Assembly: GCA_002480925.1 (NCBI GenBank)
Contig: DLDA01000048.1
Span: 1 to 52,857, forward strand
Reading direction: 5' to 3'
Source of the DNA: Lachnospiraceae bacterium UBA7784
GTDB lineage: Bacteria > Bacillota > Clostridia > Lachnospirales > Lachnospiraceae
Length of the DNA: 52,857 nucleotides
Notes under the pieces: generated by a model
Told to the model about the DNA's origin: nothing
Database searches by the model: none
The model's input: only the letters and a program-made list of their open reading frames with translations
Program-made: the position numbers and the translations under genes
In this document: positions 8,643-17,261 of the stretch, piece by piece
Numbering within the stretch: position 1 is the stretch's first letter
Layout of the letters: every line of letters begins with the position of its first letter

Positions 8643-8671
8643 ATTATAAATTTATTTTTGGTAAATATCAA
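8643..8671 (-). promoter_or_regulatory. Promoter of the HD-GYP gene
   Basis: On the minus strand: TTGATA (8666-8671), 17 bp, TATAAT (8643-8648). This is a near-consensus housekeeping promoter in an AT-rich stretch, leaving a leader of about 28 nt before the ATG. Confidence 0.75.
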
Positions 8672-8708
8672 CAGAATTTTTTCTGCCATAATGGAATAAA
8701 GGACCCTT

Positions 8709-9566
8709 ATGTGGTATCATGACTATATGGATAATAAGGAAAAAAGGCTGCTTTCCCAAAAAGAGATACAGGGAAGGCTTTTGTCAATGATGAAGATCTT
8801 TGCCTCCTATTGTGATGCCCATGGGCTCAGATACTATCTGGTCGGAGGCACGCTTTTAGGAGCCATAAGGCATAATGGATTCATACCCTGGGATGACGAT
8901 GTGGATATAGGCATGCCGCGCCCTGATTACCAGAGGCTTCTTTTGCTTGCAGAGAAGGAACCGATAGGAGAGGGGCTGTGTCTGCTTTCGGGAGATAGGG
9001 GGACTCTGTCCATACCGTTCGCCGAGCTTGTGGATATGGATACAGAGCTTGAAAGAGATACATCGGAATATATTGCAGAGAAATATCAGATACTGCATCT
9101 CTTTCTCGATATATTTCCTCAGGATGGATGGCCGGATTCGGATCAGGAATGCCAGAGGGTTGTAGCAAGGGGAAAGAGGTATCTTTTCGATATAATGTAT
9201 TCGAGATCCAGGTGCTTTCACGGGACGACACCTGCCAAAAGTATACTAAAGACCCCTGTCGTGCTTTTTGAAAGGCTTCGCGGCAACAAAAGGATAGTAT
9301 CTGACTTCTGCAGATATGCCTCGTCATTTGCTGATTATGACAGCGCAAAATATGTTGGCTCGATTACCTGTGTGACAGGCGGGATGGGAGAAAGATGCGA
9401 CGGGGAAAGGACCAGATCACTTGAGCTGCATGCCTTTGAGGATACCAGCTTCTATATTCCTGGCTCATATGAGGAGTATCTGAAAGGCAAGTACGGGGAG
9501 GATTATATGGAGCTTCCACCGGAGGAGAAGAGAGTAACGCACAGGATGAGGGTCAGAGAGGTGTGA
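8709..9566 (+). CDS. LicD family phosphotransferase
   Basis: A 285-residue LicD protein. The family signature is intact: [30 protein letters not shown] in residues 42-72. LicD-type enzymes transfer phosphocholine or related phosphoryl groups to surface glycans, teichoic acids or glycoproteins. The ATG at 8709 has AAAGGA five bases upstream; an ATG at 8727 is also possible and has a TATCAT box six bases before it. The last codons and the stop codon fall inside the heptanucleotide repeat that starts at 9559. Confidence 0.88.
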   Translation: MWYHDYMDNKEKRLLSQKEIQGRLLSMMKIFASYCDAHGLRYYLVGGTLLGAIRHNGFIPWDDDVDIGMPRPDYQRLLLLAEKEPIGEGLCLLSGDRGTLSIPFAELVDMDTELERDTSEYIAEKYQILHLFLDIFPQDGWPDSDQECQRVVARGKRYLFDIMYSRSRCFHGTTPAKSILKTPVVLFERLRGNKRIVSDFCRYASSFADYDSAKYVGSITCVTGGMGERCDGERTRSLELHAFEDTSFYIPGSYEEYLKGKYGEDYMELPPEEKRVTHRMRVREV

Positions 9567-9611
9567 GGTGCGAGGTGTGAGGTGTGAGGTGAGAGGTGCG
9601 AGGTGAGAGGG
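9559..9611 (+). repeat. Heptanucleotide tandem repeat, seven AGGTGNG units
   Basis: Seven consecutive units of AGGTGNG (variable sixth base T, C, T, T, A, C, A), then AGGG. The first unit contains the licD stop codon and the array ends 20 nt before the phosphoglucomutase start. Each unit contains AGGTG, a Shine-Dalgarno-like core. It belongs to the same family as the arrays at 24259 and 50440-50492. Confidence 0.95.
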
Positions 9612-9631
9612 ACTAAACAGGAGAAACCAAG

Positions 9632-11317
9632 ATGGATTACAGAGAAAAATATAATGACTGGATCAGACACCTCAAGGAGGACGATCCGCTTAGAAAAGAG
9701 CTTGCCTCGATTGAGGATTGTGATAAGGAGATAAGGGAGAGGTTTTGCCAGGACTTAAGCTTTGGCACTGCCGGACTGAGGGGCAGGATGGGCGCCGGAA
9801 GCAATATGATGAACAGGATCACAGTCGGACGGGCCAGCTGCGGGATCGCAGATCTTATCAGATCAAGAGGAGAGGAGGCAATGAGAAGGGGAGTAGTCAT
9901 AGCCCATGACCCCAGACATCATTCCAGAGAGTTTTCAGAGCTTACGGCCAGGATATTCGCCTCAAAGGGCATAAGGGTATACTGCTTTCCGGATCTTAGA
10001 CCTACGCCGGAGCTTGCCTTTATGATAAGGTATTTGGGAGCAGTATCAGGGATTAATATCACAGCCTCTCATAATCCAAAGGAATATAATGGCTATAAGG
10101 CCTACTGGGAGGATGGATGTCAGGTGTCAGAGGAGATGGCAGCCCTTATGACCTCCTTTATAGAAAGGGTGGATCCATGGGAGACGACAGAAGGCATGCC
10201 ATATGATCAGTCGCTTATCACTGTATTAGGAGAGGAATATGACAGGGCCTATCTTGACAAGGTGCTGTCACTTTCGATCCATAAGGGGGATGATATAGAT
10301 CTATCGATCCCAATCGTATATACGCCATTGAACGGAGCCGGAAGCATTCCCTTCTGCAGGATGCTTATGGAACGTGGATTCAGTAACTGGCAGGTGGTAG
10401 AGGAGCAAAGGAATCCGGACCCGGATTTTACTACAGTCGGATATCCTAATCCTGAAGACAGCAGGGCCTTCGCATTGAGCGAGAGATATGGAAAGGAAAT
10501 GGGAGCAGATCTTCTGATGGCAACGGATCCCGATTCTGACCGTTTTGCAGCTGAGATAAGAAAGGCCGATGGAGAATATCTGCCACTAAACGGAAACCAG
10601 ACTGGATATCTGCTTGTAAACTATATACTTGAGGGCAGGAAGACAGCAGGCTTGCTGCCAGAGAAGGGGGCTATAGTAAAGTCCATAGTGACCTCGACTC
10701 TTTCTGAGTGGATAGCAGAAGCATATGGTGTCAGGACATTTGAAACGCTTACGGGTTTCAAGAATATATGCGGAAAGATCCCATATCTTAAGGAGCATGG
10801 ATATACATATCTGTTCGGCTATGAGGAATCAGTCGGCTATGCAGCCTGTGAGGATATAAGGGACAAGGACGGTATTTCTGCTGGTATGCTTCTAGCTGAG
10901 GCAGCTGCCTATTACAGGAAAAGAGGGAAGAGTCTCTGGGATGTACTGATGGAAATCTATTCAAGATATGGATATTTCGCAGAGGACCAGGTCAGTATAA
11001 TAGAAAAGGGCCTGGAGGGAAAAGAAAAGATAGACCGTATGATGAGATATACAAGAGAGCATCTGCCAGAGCAGCTGGCAGGTCTTAGGGTAAGTAAGAT
11101 TATCGACTATATGGACGGCTATCAGGATATCCCTCCGCAGAACTGTCTTCGGATCTTTCTTTCTAATGGCTCCTGGCTTGCCATAAGGCCAAGCGGCACG
11201 GAGCCTAAGATAAAGTTTTATTTCTATGCCTGCGGAGGATCGATGGAGGAGGCAGAGGAGCTTGATAAGAGGATGAAGGATCAGATAATAGCTGATATAT
11301 CAGCTTCTAGCGACTGA
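9632..11317 (+). CDS. pgcA: Alpha-phosphoglucomutase / phospho-sugar mutase
   Basis: A 561-residue enzyme of the alpha-D-phosphohexomutase superfamily, close in length to Bacillus PgcA. It interconverts glucose-1-phosphate and glucose-6-phosphate, feeding UDP-glucose, glycan and glycogen metabolism. The phosphoserine loop T-A-S-H-N-P has Ser146; the metal loop D-P-D-S-D-R is at 299-304; the sugar loop has G-Y-E-E-S-V-G; the phosphate-binding loop R-P-S-G-T-E-P-K is near the C-terminus. The ATG follows AGGAG. The 3' end overlaps the convergent alaX-like gene by 11 bp. It pairs functionally with glgP downstream and the glycosyltransferases nearby. Confidence 0.93.
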   Translation: MDYREKYNDWIRHLKEDDPLRKELASIEDCDKEIRERFCQDLSFGTAGLRGRMGAGSNMMNRITVGRASCGIADLIRSRGEEAMRRGVVIAHDPRHHSREFSELTARIFASKGIRVYCFPDLRPTPELAFMIRYLGAVSGINITASHNPKEYNGYKAYWEDGCQVSEEMAALMTSFIERVDPWETTEGMPYDQSLITVLGEEYDRAYLDKVLSLSIHKGDDIDLSIPIVYTPLNGAGSIPFCRMLMERGFSNWQVVEEQRNPDPDFTTVGYPNPEDSRAFALSERYGKEMGADLLMATDPDSDRFAAEIRKADGEYLPLNGNQTGYLLVNYILEGRKTAGLLPEKGAIVKSIVTSTLSEWIAEAYGVRTFETLTGFKNICGKIPYLKEHGYTYLFGYEESVGYAACEDIRDKDGISAGMLLAEAAAYYRKRGKSLWDVLMEIYSRYGYFAEDQVSIIEKGLEGKEKIDRMMRYTREHLPEQLAGLRVSKIIDYMDGYQDIPPQNCLRIFLSNGSWLAIRPSGTEPKIKFYFYACGGSMEEAEELDKRMKDQIIADISASSD

Positions 11318-12449
11318 CTGCGGCCCTGATCGCCTCAGCGTCTTTGCATACGGATCCCTGGATCATAAGAGCCTTTCCACCTCCTCTTGCGCCTATAGCC
11401 TTAAGAGGAGGAAGGAGTGTCCTTGCGTCTATGTCAGTCCCGCCGGCAAGGAATGAATATTCATTGTCTGACTTTTTGGAGAAGATATAGCAGGCTCCGC
11501 TGCGTGACTCCTTCAGCAGATTGAATGCGTCAGTCAGTATGTTTCTGTCGGTGACGGAGGTAAATATCACATTATCAGAGGAGGAGCTTATCTGTCTTTT
11601 TAGTTCGGCCGAAAGAGCCTCGTTAAGCTGGCTGCTAAGCTGCCTGTTCTTAGAACAGAGTCTTTCTACAGCACCGACCGCCTCACTTCGACCGGTCGAA
11701 AACATGTGGCCGATCCTTGTCAGAGAATCAAATGATCTGGTATAGTCCAGGTAGGCTCTTTTGCCACAGGCTATATAGAGGCGGCTTCCGCCCTTATAGT
11801 TCATATGTGATATCACTTTGAGGATCCCGACCTCTGAGGTGAAGCCTACATGAGGGGCGCAGCAGGCGCAGACGTCCACGCCAGGGATCGTTACTATACG
11901 TATAGGACCGGAAAGCTCCTTTTTGCTCCTGTAGTCCATATCCTTAAGCTCACAAGCAGAAGGATAGCGGCATTCGACAGGAAGGTTCTGCCAGATAATC
12001 TGGTTGGCATAAAGCTCAGCCTCACTTATCTCCTGATCTGTAAGAGGGCCGTTGTAGTCCATCTGACAGGTGGTCTCGGTAAGAGAGAAGCCTACGTTGT
12101 CATAGCCCTTTCTGGAATGGATGATACCGGAGAAGATATGCTCCCCGGTATGGTTCTGCATATTGTCAAACCTGTGAGCCCAGTCAATGTGCCCCTTTAT
12201 CATATCTCCTGTCGAGAATATACGAGAGGCCCCCTTTATATGGTGAAGGATATCATCACCTGAAACAGAGACGGAATCAAGGGCTATATCACGGCCGTCA
12301 AAGGAAATGGTTCCCCTGTCACAGGTCTGACCGCCCTCCTCAGGGAAGAAAAGAGTCCTGTCAAGTATTATATAGTCATCCGCTACCTCTGTGACCCTTG
12401 CAATAAAATCGGTATTATATGGATTTGTGTCAAATAGTTTCTCAGTCAT
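11307..12449 (-). CDS. Alanyl-tRNA editing protein (AlaX-L type with DHHA1 domain)
   Basis: A 380-residue free-standing editing hydrolase related to the C-terminal half of alanyl-tRNA synthetase. It removes serine or glycine wrongly attached to tRNA-Ala. Zinc-binding motifs are visible: N-H-T-G-E-H (His100, His104) and C-x-x-x-H (Cys196, His200), in a second additional domain fold. Residues ~270-380 are a DHHA1 domain ending in the typical R-G-G-G-K-A motif. ATG 12449 follows GAGGA and overlaps the end of the upstream glycosyltransferase gene by 8 nt, so the two are translationally coupled, although their functions seem unrelated. Confidence 0.88.
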   Translation of the reverse strand: MTEKLFDTNPYNTDFIARVTEVADDYIILDRTLFFPEEGGQTCDRGTISFDGRDIALDSVSVSGDDILHHIKGASRIFSTGDMIKGHIDWAHRFDNMQNHTGEHIFSGIIHSRKGYDNVGFSLTETTCQMDYNGPLTDQEISEAELYANQIIWQNLPVECRYPSACELKDMDYRSKKELSGPIRIVTIPGVDVCACCAPHVGFTSEVGILKVISHMNYKGGSRLYIACGKRAYLDYTRSFDSLTRIGHMFSTGRSEAVGAVERLCSKNRQLSSQLNEALSAELKRQISSSSDNVIFTSVTDRNILTDAFNLLKESRSGACYIFSKKSDNEYSFLAGGTDIDARTLLPPLKAIGARGGGKALMIQGSVCKDAEAIRAAVSR

Positions 12450-13644
12450 CAAGCTTTTCCTCGATCTGCTTTAGTCTGTGTTCCATTGAAAATTCACTCT
12501 TTGCCTTCCTGTAGGCTCTCTCCTTCATAGGAATGGTATCTGCCTGCTTTCTCAGATAGAACTTCATCAGGTCAAAAGCCTCCTCATAGGAAGAATAGAT
12601 AATGCTGTCGGCTCCGTTTTCGAAATATTCATATGCCTCCTCTGTGGCTGGAAGCATGACAAGGCCATGGGAGGCCATTATGTCAAGAGCCCTGAGCGGG
12701 ATCCCTGTGCTTATGCAGCGAAGGGATGGACATAGGGATATCACGCTGTCACGGAAGATGACAGGCATCTGGGTGTAATAGTCCACTCTTCCATGGATCT
12801 CGGCATGAGGGATGAGCTTCTTCAGGGAGTCTGTGTCGTCGGTGCAGACGAGTGTAGGAGTCACCCTTGAGGCGGATGAGACAAGAGTCAGCCGGTCTAT
12901 GCAGGTGATCCTTGTCGCGATCGTATATATCAGATTCTGCCTGCTTATCCTGCCGGCGAACTCGGCTCCGGTTTCGGAGCAGTCTATAGGGAAATCATCT
13001 GGATGCTCCTTTATATATATGAGCCTTTCATTTACCTTATCGGCTATCTCATCTGTTATAAGCTCAGGAAGAATGTAGTATCCGATAAGATTCCTCTGGG
13101 CATCGCATATCCCCTGAAGAAGCCCTTTAAGATAATCATCCATGGCAGAAAGGATGGGCATATAGGGGGAGGCATAAAACTGGCCTATAAAGCTGACTCC
13201 GTATGTGGCCTTTCTTTTCTGCCGGAGAGCCTTCTCAAATACAGGCGGATCCACTCCAAGCGGCAGATGAAAGACTCTTGTGATCCCCTGCCTTCTGTAA
13301 TCTCTTACCTGGCCTCTGTCGAAAAGAAAGATGAGATTATTGTCATTTTCCATCTCGTCGGTACCGGTAAGTCTAAGCGGCGCATCATAGCTCCAGGATA
13401 CATATCTAAGCCCCAGATCCTTAAATACCGGGGAGAGGAGAGGCCAGAAATTCACTGTGAAGACGAAGTCTGCCTCAGAGCCCTCCAGTCTGTCATGGAC
13501 AAGCTGCTGCAGTGCAGAGTCGTGGACAAAGTCCTTGGGAGTATAGAAGGTCTCCTCTGTGACCTCCCAGCCGAGTCGCCTCATGGCAGAGGGCACTGAA
13601 ACATCGAAATATGATTCAAACAGCTTTACGAATATGACTTTCAT
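12442..13644 (-). CDS. Glycosyltransferase, CgeB/DUF3880-like
   Basis: A 400-residue protein with a GT-B-like layout. N-terminal: M-K-V-I-F-V-K-L-F-E, S-A-M-R-R-L-G-W and F-V-F-T-V-N-F-W-P (DUF3880-like). C-terminal: S-L-C-P-S-L-R-C-I-S-T-G-I-P-L-R-A-L-D-I-M-A-S-H-type nucleotide-sugar site and a Y-x-x-x-E-E-A-F region (Glyco_trans_1_2). It likely modifies a surface polymer or protein. The start at 13644 was chosen because family similarity begins at M-K-V-I-F and a promoter (-10 box at 13652-13657) ends seven bases upstream; no Shine-Dalgarno is visible. Confidence 0.8.
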   Translation of the reverse strand: MKVIFVKLFESYFDVSVPSAMRRLGWEVTEETFYTPKDFVHDSALQQLVHDRLEGSEADFVFTVNFWPLLSPVFKDLGLRYVSWSYDAPLRLTGTDEMENDNNLIFLFDRGQVRDYRRQGITRVFHLPLGVDPPVFEKALRQKRKATYGVSFIGQFYASPYMPILSAMDDYLKGLLQGICDAQRNLIGYYILPELITDEIADKVNERLIYIKEHPDDFPIDCSETGAEFAGRISRQNLIYTIATRITCIDRLTLVSSASRVTPTLVCTDDTDSLKKLIPHAEIHGRVDYYTQMPVIFRDSVISLCPSLRCISTGIPLRALDIMASHGLVMLPATEEAYEYFENGADSIIYSSYEEAFDLMKFYLRKQADTIPMKERAYRKAKSEFSMEHRLKQIEEKLDD

Positions 13645-13651
13645 AGTTTCT

Positions 13652-13680
13652 ACTATAGCAAAAAGTGACTTCCATCGCAA
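13652..13680 (-). promoter_or_regulatory. Promoter directly abutting the CgeB-like glycosyltransferase start
   Basis: On the minus strand: TTGCGA (13675-13680), 17 bp, TATAGT (13652-13657), then seven bases and the ATG. The predicted transcription start coincides with the start codon and there is no Shine-Dalgarno, so the mRNA is a leaderless candidate. It is back to back with the SPFH operon promoter. Confidence 0.7.
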
Positions 13681-13696
13681 GGATGGCATGATCCAT

Positions 13697-13725
13697 TTGA
13701 CAGGAGACTTTTTACAGGATAAAAT
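13697..13725 (+). promoter_or_regulatory. Promoter of the SPFH / zinc-ribbon / TPM / ADA-like operon
   Basis: TTGACA (13697-13702), 17 bp, TAAAAT (13720-13725). It is a consensus-like housekeeping promoter with a leader of about 33 nt and a strong AAGGAGG ribosome site before the ATG at 13765. No sigma-W-like pattern (TGAAAC/CGTA) was seen. Confidence 0.8.
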
Positions 13726-13764
13726 CAGATTCAGTTGTTGTTTTTGAAAAAAAGGAGGAAATGA

Positions 13765-14892
13765 ATGGGATTTTTAAGAGCATTTGCAGGAGCAGTAGGA
13801 GGAGAGCTGGCTAACCAGTGGAAGGAGTTCTACACCTGTGACTCCCTTCCGTCACAGGTTCTCATCAGAAGAGCATCACACATGGTATCAGGCAGATCGT
13901 CAAACAGAAGGGCTGATGTCGATGATATCTCAAAGGGCTCTGCGATCATAGTAAATGAGGGATTATGCGCTATCCTGGTAAGTCAGGGGAAGATAGTCGA
14001 TCTTGCGGCAGAGCCGGGAGCATATACCTGGGATGATAATACCTCACCGTCTATGTTTTCAGGACCAATCTCTGATGTGATAAGCAGGGGCTGGGAAAGA
14101 TTTACATTCGGAGGATTAAACCCTGTCCAGCAGAGGATATACTATGTGAATATGAAGGAGCTTACCGGATGCAGGTTCGGGACGCCTCAGCCTGTTCCGT
14201 TCAGGATATTGGATCCTAACATAGGCCTCGATCTGGATACGGCGATAAGGTGCAACGGTACATATACTATGAGGGTGGCAGATCCTGTGGTCTTATACAG
14301 CACGATTGCTGGAAATATCTCAGATGAGTTTACTATTGACCAGATAAATGACCAGCTGAGAGCAGAGTTTGTCCAGGCGCTTCAGCCGGCCTTTGCCCAG
14401 CTAAGCGGTATGGGGATAAGGCCGTCGGCGCTTCCGGGACAGACAAGGGCTATAAGCGATGCGATGAAGGCAGAGCTGGATCAGTCATGGGAGTCCCATT
14501 ACGGACTTACCATCACCTCGGTCCAGATAATCTCTGCGACTATCCCTGAGGAGGATCAGAAGATGCTCTCTGATATCCAGAGACAGGCGGTATATAAAAA
14601 CCGCGGAATGGCCGGAGCAGCACTTGTACAGGCACAGGCCGAGGCGATGCGTACCGCGGCAGGCAATTCACAGGGAGCAATGATGGGATTTGCCGGACTT
14701 AATATGGCAAATGCCGCCGGTGGAATCAATGCAAACCAGTTTTTTGATAAGAATGCTTCGTCTGATTCGGCAGCAGAGGACGGCCAGGACCAGACGGCAG
14801 GAGGAGAGGATATGTGGTTCTGTCCAAAGTGCGGCACCAGGTCAAATGGCAACTTCTGCCCTAAGTGTGGCACAAAGAAGCCAGTATTCTGA
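13765..14892 (+). CDS. SPFH-domain protein with C-terminal zinc ribbon (YdjI-like)
   Basis: A 375-residue protein of the SPFH/virion-core family like Bacillus YdjI. The body (about 30-300) is an SPFH (band-7) fold; the N-terminus has the W-K-E-F-Y-x-C-D-S-L-P segment typical of this subfamily and there is no N-terminal membrane helix. The last residues form a zinc ribbon: C353-x2-C356 and C365-x2-C368. In Bacillus YdjI is recruited to the membrane together with YdjG and YdjH under envelope stress. Here it is the first gene of a four-gene operon and the second gene begins 21 nt later. No pspA is present nearby. Confidence 0.88.
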   Translation: MGFLRAFAGAVGGELANQWKEFYTCDSLPSQVLIRRASHMVSGRSSNRRADVDDISKGSAIIVNEGLCAILVSQGKIVDLAAEPGAYTWDDNTSPSMFSGPISDVISRGWERFTFGGLNPVQQRIYYVNMKELTGCRFGTPQPVPFRILDPNIGLDLDTAIRCNGTYTMRVADPVVLYSTIAGNISDEFTIDQINDQLRAEFVQALQPAFAQLSGMGIRPSALPGQTRAISDAMKAELDQSWESHYGLTITSVQIISATIPEEDQKMLSDIQRQAVYKNRGMAGAALVQAQAEAMRTAAGNSQGAMMGFAGLNMANAAGGINANQFFDKNASSDSAAEDGQDQTAGGEDMWFCPKCGTRSNGNFCPKCGTKKPVF

Positions 14893-14913
14893 TCTATAAG
14901 GAAAGGAGAGAAA

Positions 14914-16467
14914 ATGGCAGAGCTTTTTCCATGTCCGTCATGTGGCGGGCAGCTGGTATATGATCCGACCAGAGGGCAGATGAAATGCAGATCATGCGGA
15001 TCCTTTTTTGATGTAGAAGGCTATAAGCCAAAGAGCTTTGATTATACCCGTCAGATACTGACCTGTCCTAGCTGCGGGGGAGAGGTAGCAGCTCCATCAC
15101 TTGAGGGTATGGAATTCTGTCCCTACTGCGGAACAGAGATCGCTAATGCACAAGCTTTTTCAGAAAAGGGATACCCGGAGCTCATAATCCCCTTTTCCCT
15201 GTCCAAGGAGGACTGTATAGACAGATACAGGAGGATGGTGAAGGGAGTTCCATTTCTTCCTGATGAGCTTTCCGGCACGGATGGCCTTTCATCTTTTGTA
15301 GGGCTTTATACACCTTACTGGATCTATCATTACAAGGCAAGCGGGACTGTCGTGGCTCCGGTAGAGAAATATACATCGGATGCTGTCTATGATTATCATT
15401 ATCTGGCAGATATGAAGACAGATCTGGATTGCAGCATCAGCATGGGAGTGGATGCCTCTGCGACTCTTGATGATACAGTAAGCGAGAAGCTGGACCCTTT
15501 TTTCATTGATAAGCTCGAAGAATTCAATCCTGACTATATGGCAGGCTTCTATGCTGAAAATTCCACTGTCGACCCATCAGTCTACGTTGATTCGGCAAGG
15601 GCTAAATGCAGTGAGACAATAGTAAAAAAGATGGATCAGATGGCTGAAGAGAATAACGATTATTCTATCGGGGATTTTAAAGGGACCTGTCAGAGGGTAG
15701 CAGATCATCTGACAGTGGAGAAGGAGAGCACAGGAGCCTATCTGCCTCTATGGTTTCTCACCACAAGGAAGAATAACAGGGTGGCCTATACCGTGGTGAA
15801 TGGTCAGACAGGAGTGACCTATGCAGACCTTCCTGTCGATATCGGCAAATATGTAAGGGCCTCGCTTATCACCTCTTTTGTCTGTGCTATCCTCCTGCTC
15901 CTACTCTTTGCAGTATTCGGGACCATAGATATGCGTATAGTTCCCTACGTGACGCTAATCTTTTCATCGGTCCTTATGATAATATCAGCCATCCAGTCAG
16001 AGCGGATATACAGAAAGGAAAACCATACTGATGATGCCGGATATACAGGAGTAAAGAAGCGGGCTGAGTATAATGCAGGCTCCTTTAAGGTCTTTTCCGG
16101 TAAGGACGCAGCCGGACTTGTGGTAGGGGGATTATGCCTGATCGGATTCTTTGGGAATCTTTTCTCGGGAAACTTTTTCAAGCTGATCGGCATAGCAAGC
16201 ATAGTAGTCGCTCTTGTGGTGATAGCCACAAGGACATCAGGAAGCTTTTCTAAAACGACCCTCTTTGCCGGTGCAGGAGCTGCTATATCACTTGCGGATA
16301 TTTTTCTTGCACCTCATCAGGATATATTCCTCTATGGCCTTATAATAGCAAATCTGCTGGTGCTTATAATAGTAGCATACAGACTTACAGCTGATTATAA
16401 CAGACTTGCGACCAGTCCGCTGCCGCAGTTTCAGAAGACAGGAGGAGGACTAAATGAGAGGTATTAA
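14914..16467 (+). CDS. Membrane protein with two N-terminal zinc ribbons (YdjG-like)
   Basis: A 517-residue protein. Two TFIIB-like zinc ribbons open it: Cys7, Cys10, Cys25, Cys28 and Cys51, Cys54, Cys69, Cys72. A soluble middle (about 80-305) is followed by hydrophobic segments at about 310-330, 335-355, 400-425 and 430-500, so the C-terminus is membrane-embedded with the ribbons likely cytoplasmic. This resembles YdjG, partner of the SPFH protein YdjI. GGAGAG lies before the ATG. The 3' end overlaps the next gene by 14 nt, implying coupled translation. Confidence 0.8.
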   Translation: MAELFPCPSCGGQLVYDPTRGQMKCRSCGSFFDVEGYKPKSFDYTRQILTCPSCGGEVAAPSLEGMEFCPYCGTEIANAQAFSEKGYPELIIPFSLSKEDCIDRYRRMVKGVPFLPDELSGTDGLSSFVGLYTPYWIYHYKASGTVVAPVEKYTSDAVYDYHYLADMKTDLDCSISMGVDASATLDDTVSEKLDPFFIDKLEEFNPDYMAGFYAENSTVDPSVYVDSARAKCSETIVKKMDQMAEENNDYSIGDFKGTCQRVADHLTVEKESTGAYLPLWFLTTRKNNRVAYTVVNGQTGVTYADLPVDIGKYVRASLITSFVCAILLLLLFAVFGTIDMRIVPYVTLIFSSVLMIISAIQSERIYRKENHTDDAGYTGVKKRAEYNAGSFKVFSGKDAAGLVVGGLCLIGFFGNLFSGNFFKLIGIASIVVALVVIATRTSGSFSKTTLFAGAGAAISLADIFLAPHQDIFLYGLIIANLLVLIIVAYRLTADYNRLATSPLPQFQKTGGGLNERY

Positions 16468-17245
16468 GAGATATTCCCTTATCATCATGGCTGCCCTGGT
16501 TGTTTTATCAGGGATTTCTTTTCTTTCCCTAATAACTGAGACAGCTATGGCAGCAGGTTCAAATGTCACTATAAATGACAGGGCAGATCTTCTAAGTGAT
16601 GAAGAGGAGCAGAAGCTCTACAGGCAGCTGGGCGCATATTCGTCCAGTCGCAATTATTTGATAGTGACTGAGGACAGCTATCTCTATTCGAGCGGCCGCA
16701 TGCATGATGAGATGGATTTATGCTATCACGATGTATATGGGGACAGCGACGGAGTTGCCTTTCTGATAAATATGTCTGACAGACAGCTCTATACAGGAGG
16801 CTTTGGAAAATGCCGGAGGGAGTTTACGAGCGGAGACGCAAGGGATGTCACAGACAATGTATACAGATATGCATCAGGCGGTGATTATTACAGATGCCTT
16901 TCGATGGCCTTCACACAGACAGATAAGGTTATTGAAAATGGTTTTATCCTGCGCCCGATGCGTTATGCAGTCGCAGTCCTTTTAGGACTTTTTCTTGGAT
17001 TTTTTATAATGTTTGTAGTATGCCTGCTTTCAAGAAAAAACCGCAGGGTCTCTCCTGTCATTCCTGCTGATATAGGAAGAAGCGAATTCGGTCCGGTTTC
17101 ATATAATGGAATGATAAATCCGGTGTTTCTTAATGCCATAGTTCATAAAAGCAGAAGGAGAAGCTCATCATCCGGTGGCGGAGGCTTCTCAGGAGGCGGT
17201 TCGTCAGGAGGCGGCGGTTCATCGGGAGGGGGACATGGCTTTTAA
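16454..17245 (+). CDS. TPM-domain membrane protein (YdjH/YgcG-like)
   Basis: A 263-residue protein with an N-terminal signal or anchor (about 6-33), an extracytoplasmic TPM domain (about 38-165: D-R-A-D-L-L-S-x-x-E-E and a V-A-F-L-I-N-M-S-D-R-Q-L-Y-T-G segment), a second membrane helix (about 175-200), and a cytoplasmic Ser/Gly-rich tail with repeated S-S-G-G-G ending H-G-F. This architecture matches YdjH/YgcG. The ATG has GGAGGAGG upstream and overlaps the previous gene. It probably forms a membrane complex with the two upstream proteins. Confidence 0.82.
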   Translation: MRGIKRYSLIIMAALVVLSGISFLSLITETAMAAGSNVTINDRADLLSDEEEQKLYRQLGAYSSSRNYLIVTEDSYLYSSGRMHDEMDLCYHDVYGDSDGVAFLINMSDRQLYTGGFGKCRREFTSGDARDVTDNVYRYASGGDYYRCLSMAFTQTDKVIENGFILRPMRYAVAVLLGLFLGFFIMFVVCLLSRKNRRVSPVIPADIGRSEFGPVSYNGMINPVFLNAIVHKSRRRSSSSGGGGFSGGGSSGGGGSSGGGHGF

Positions 17246-17261
17246 CAGTAAGGGAGCATAA

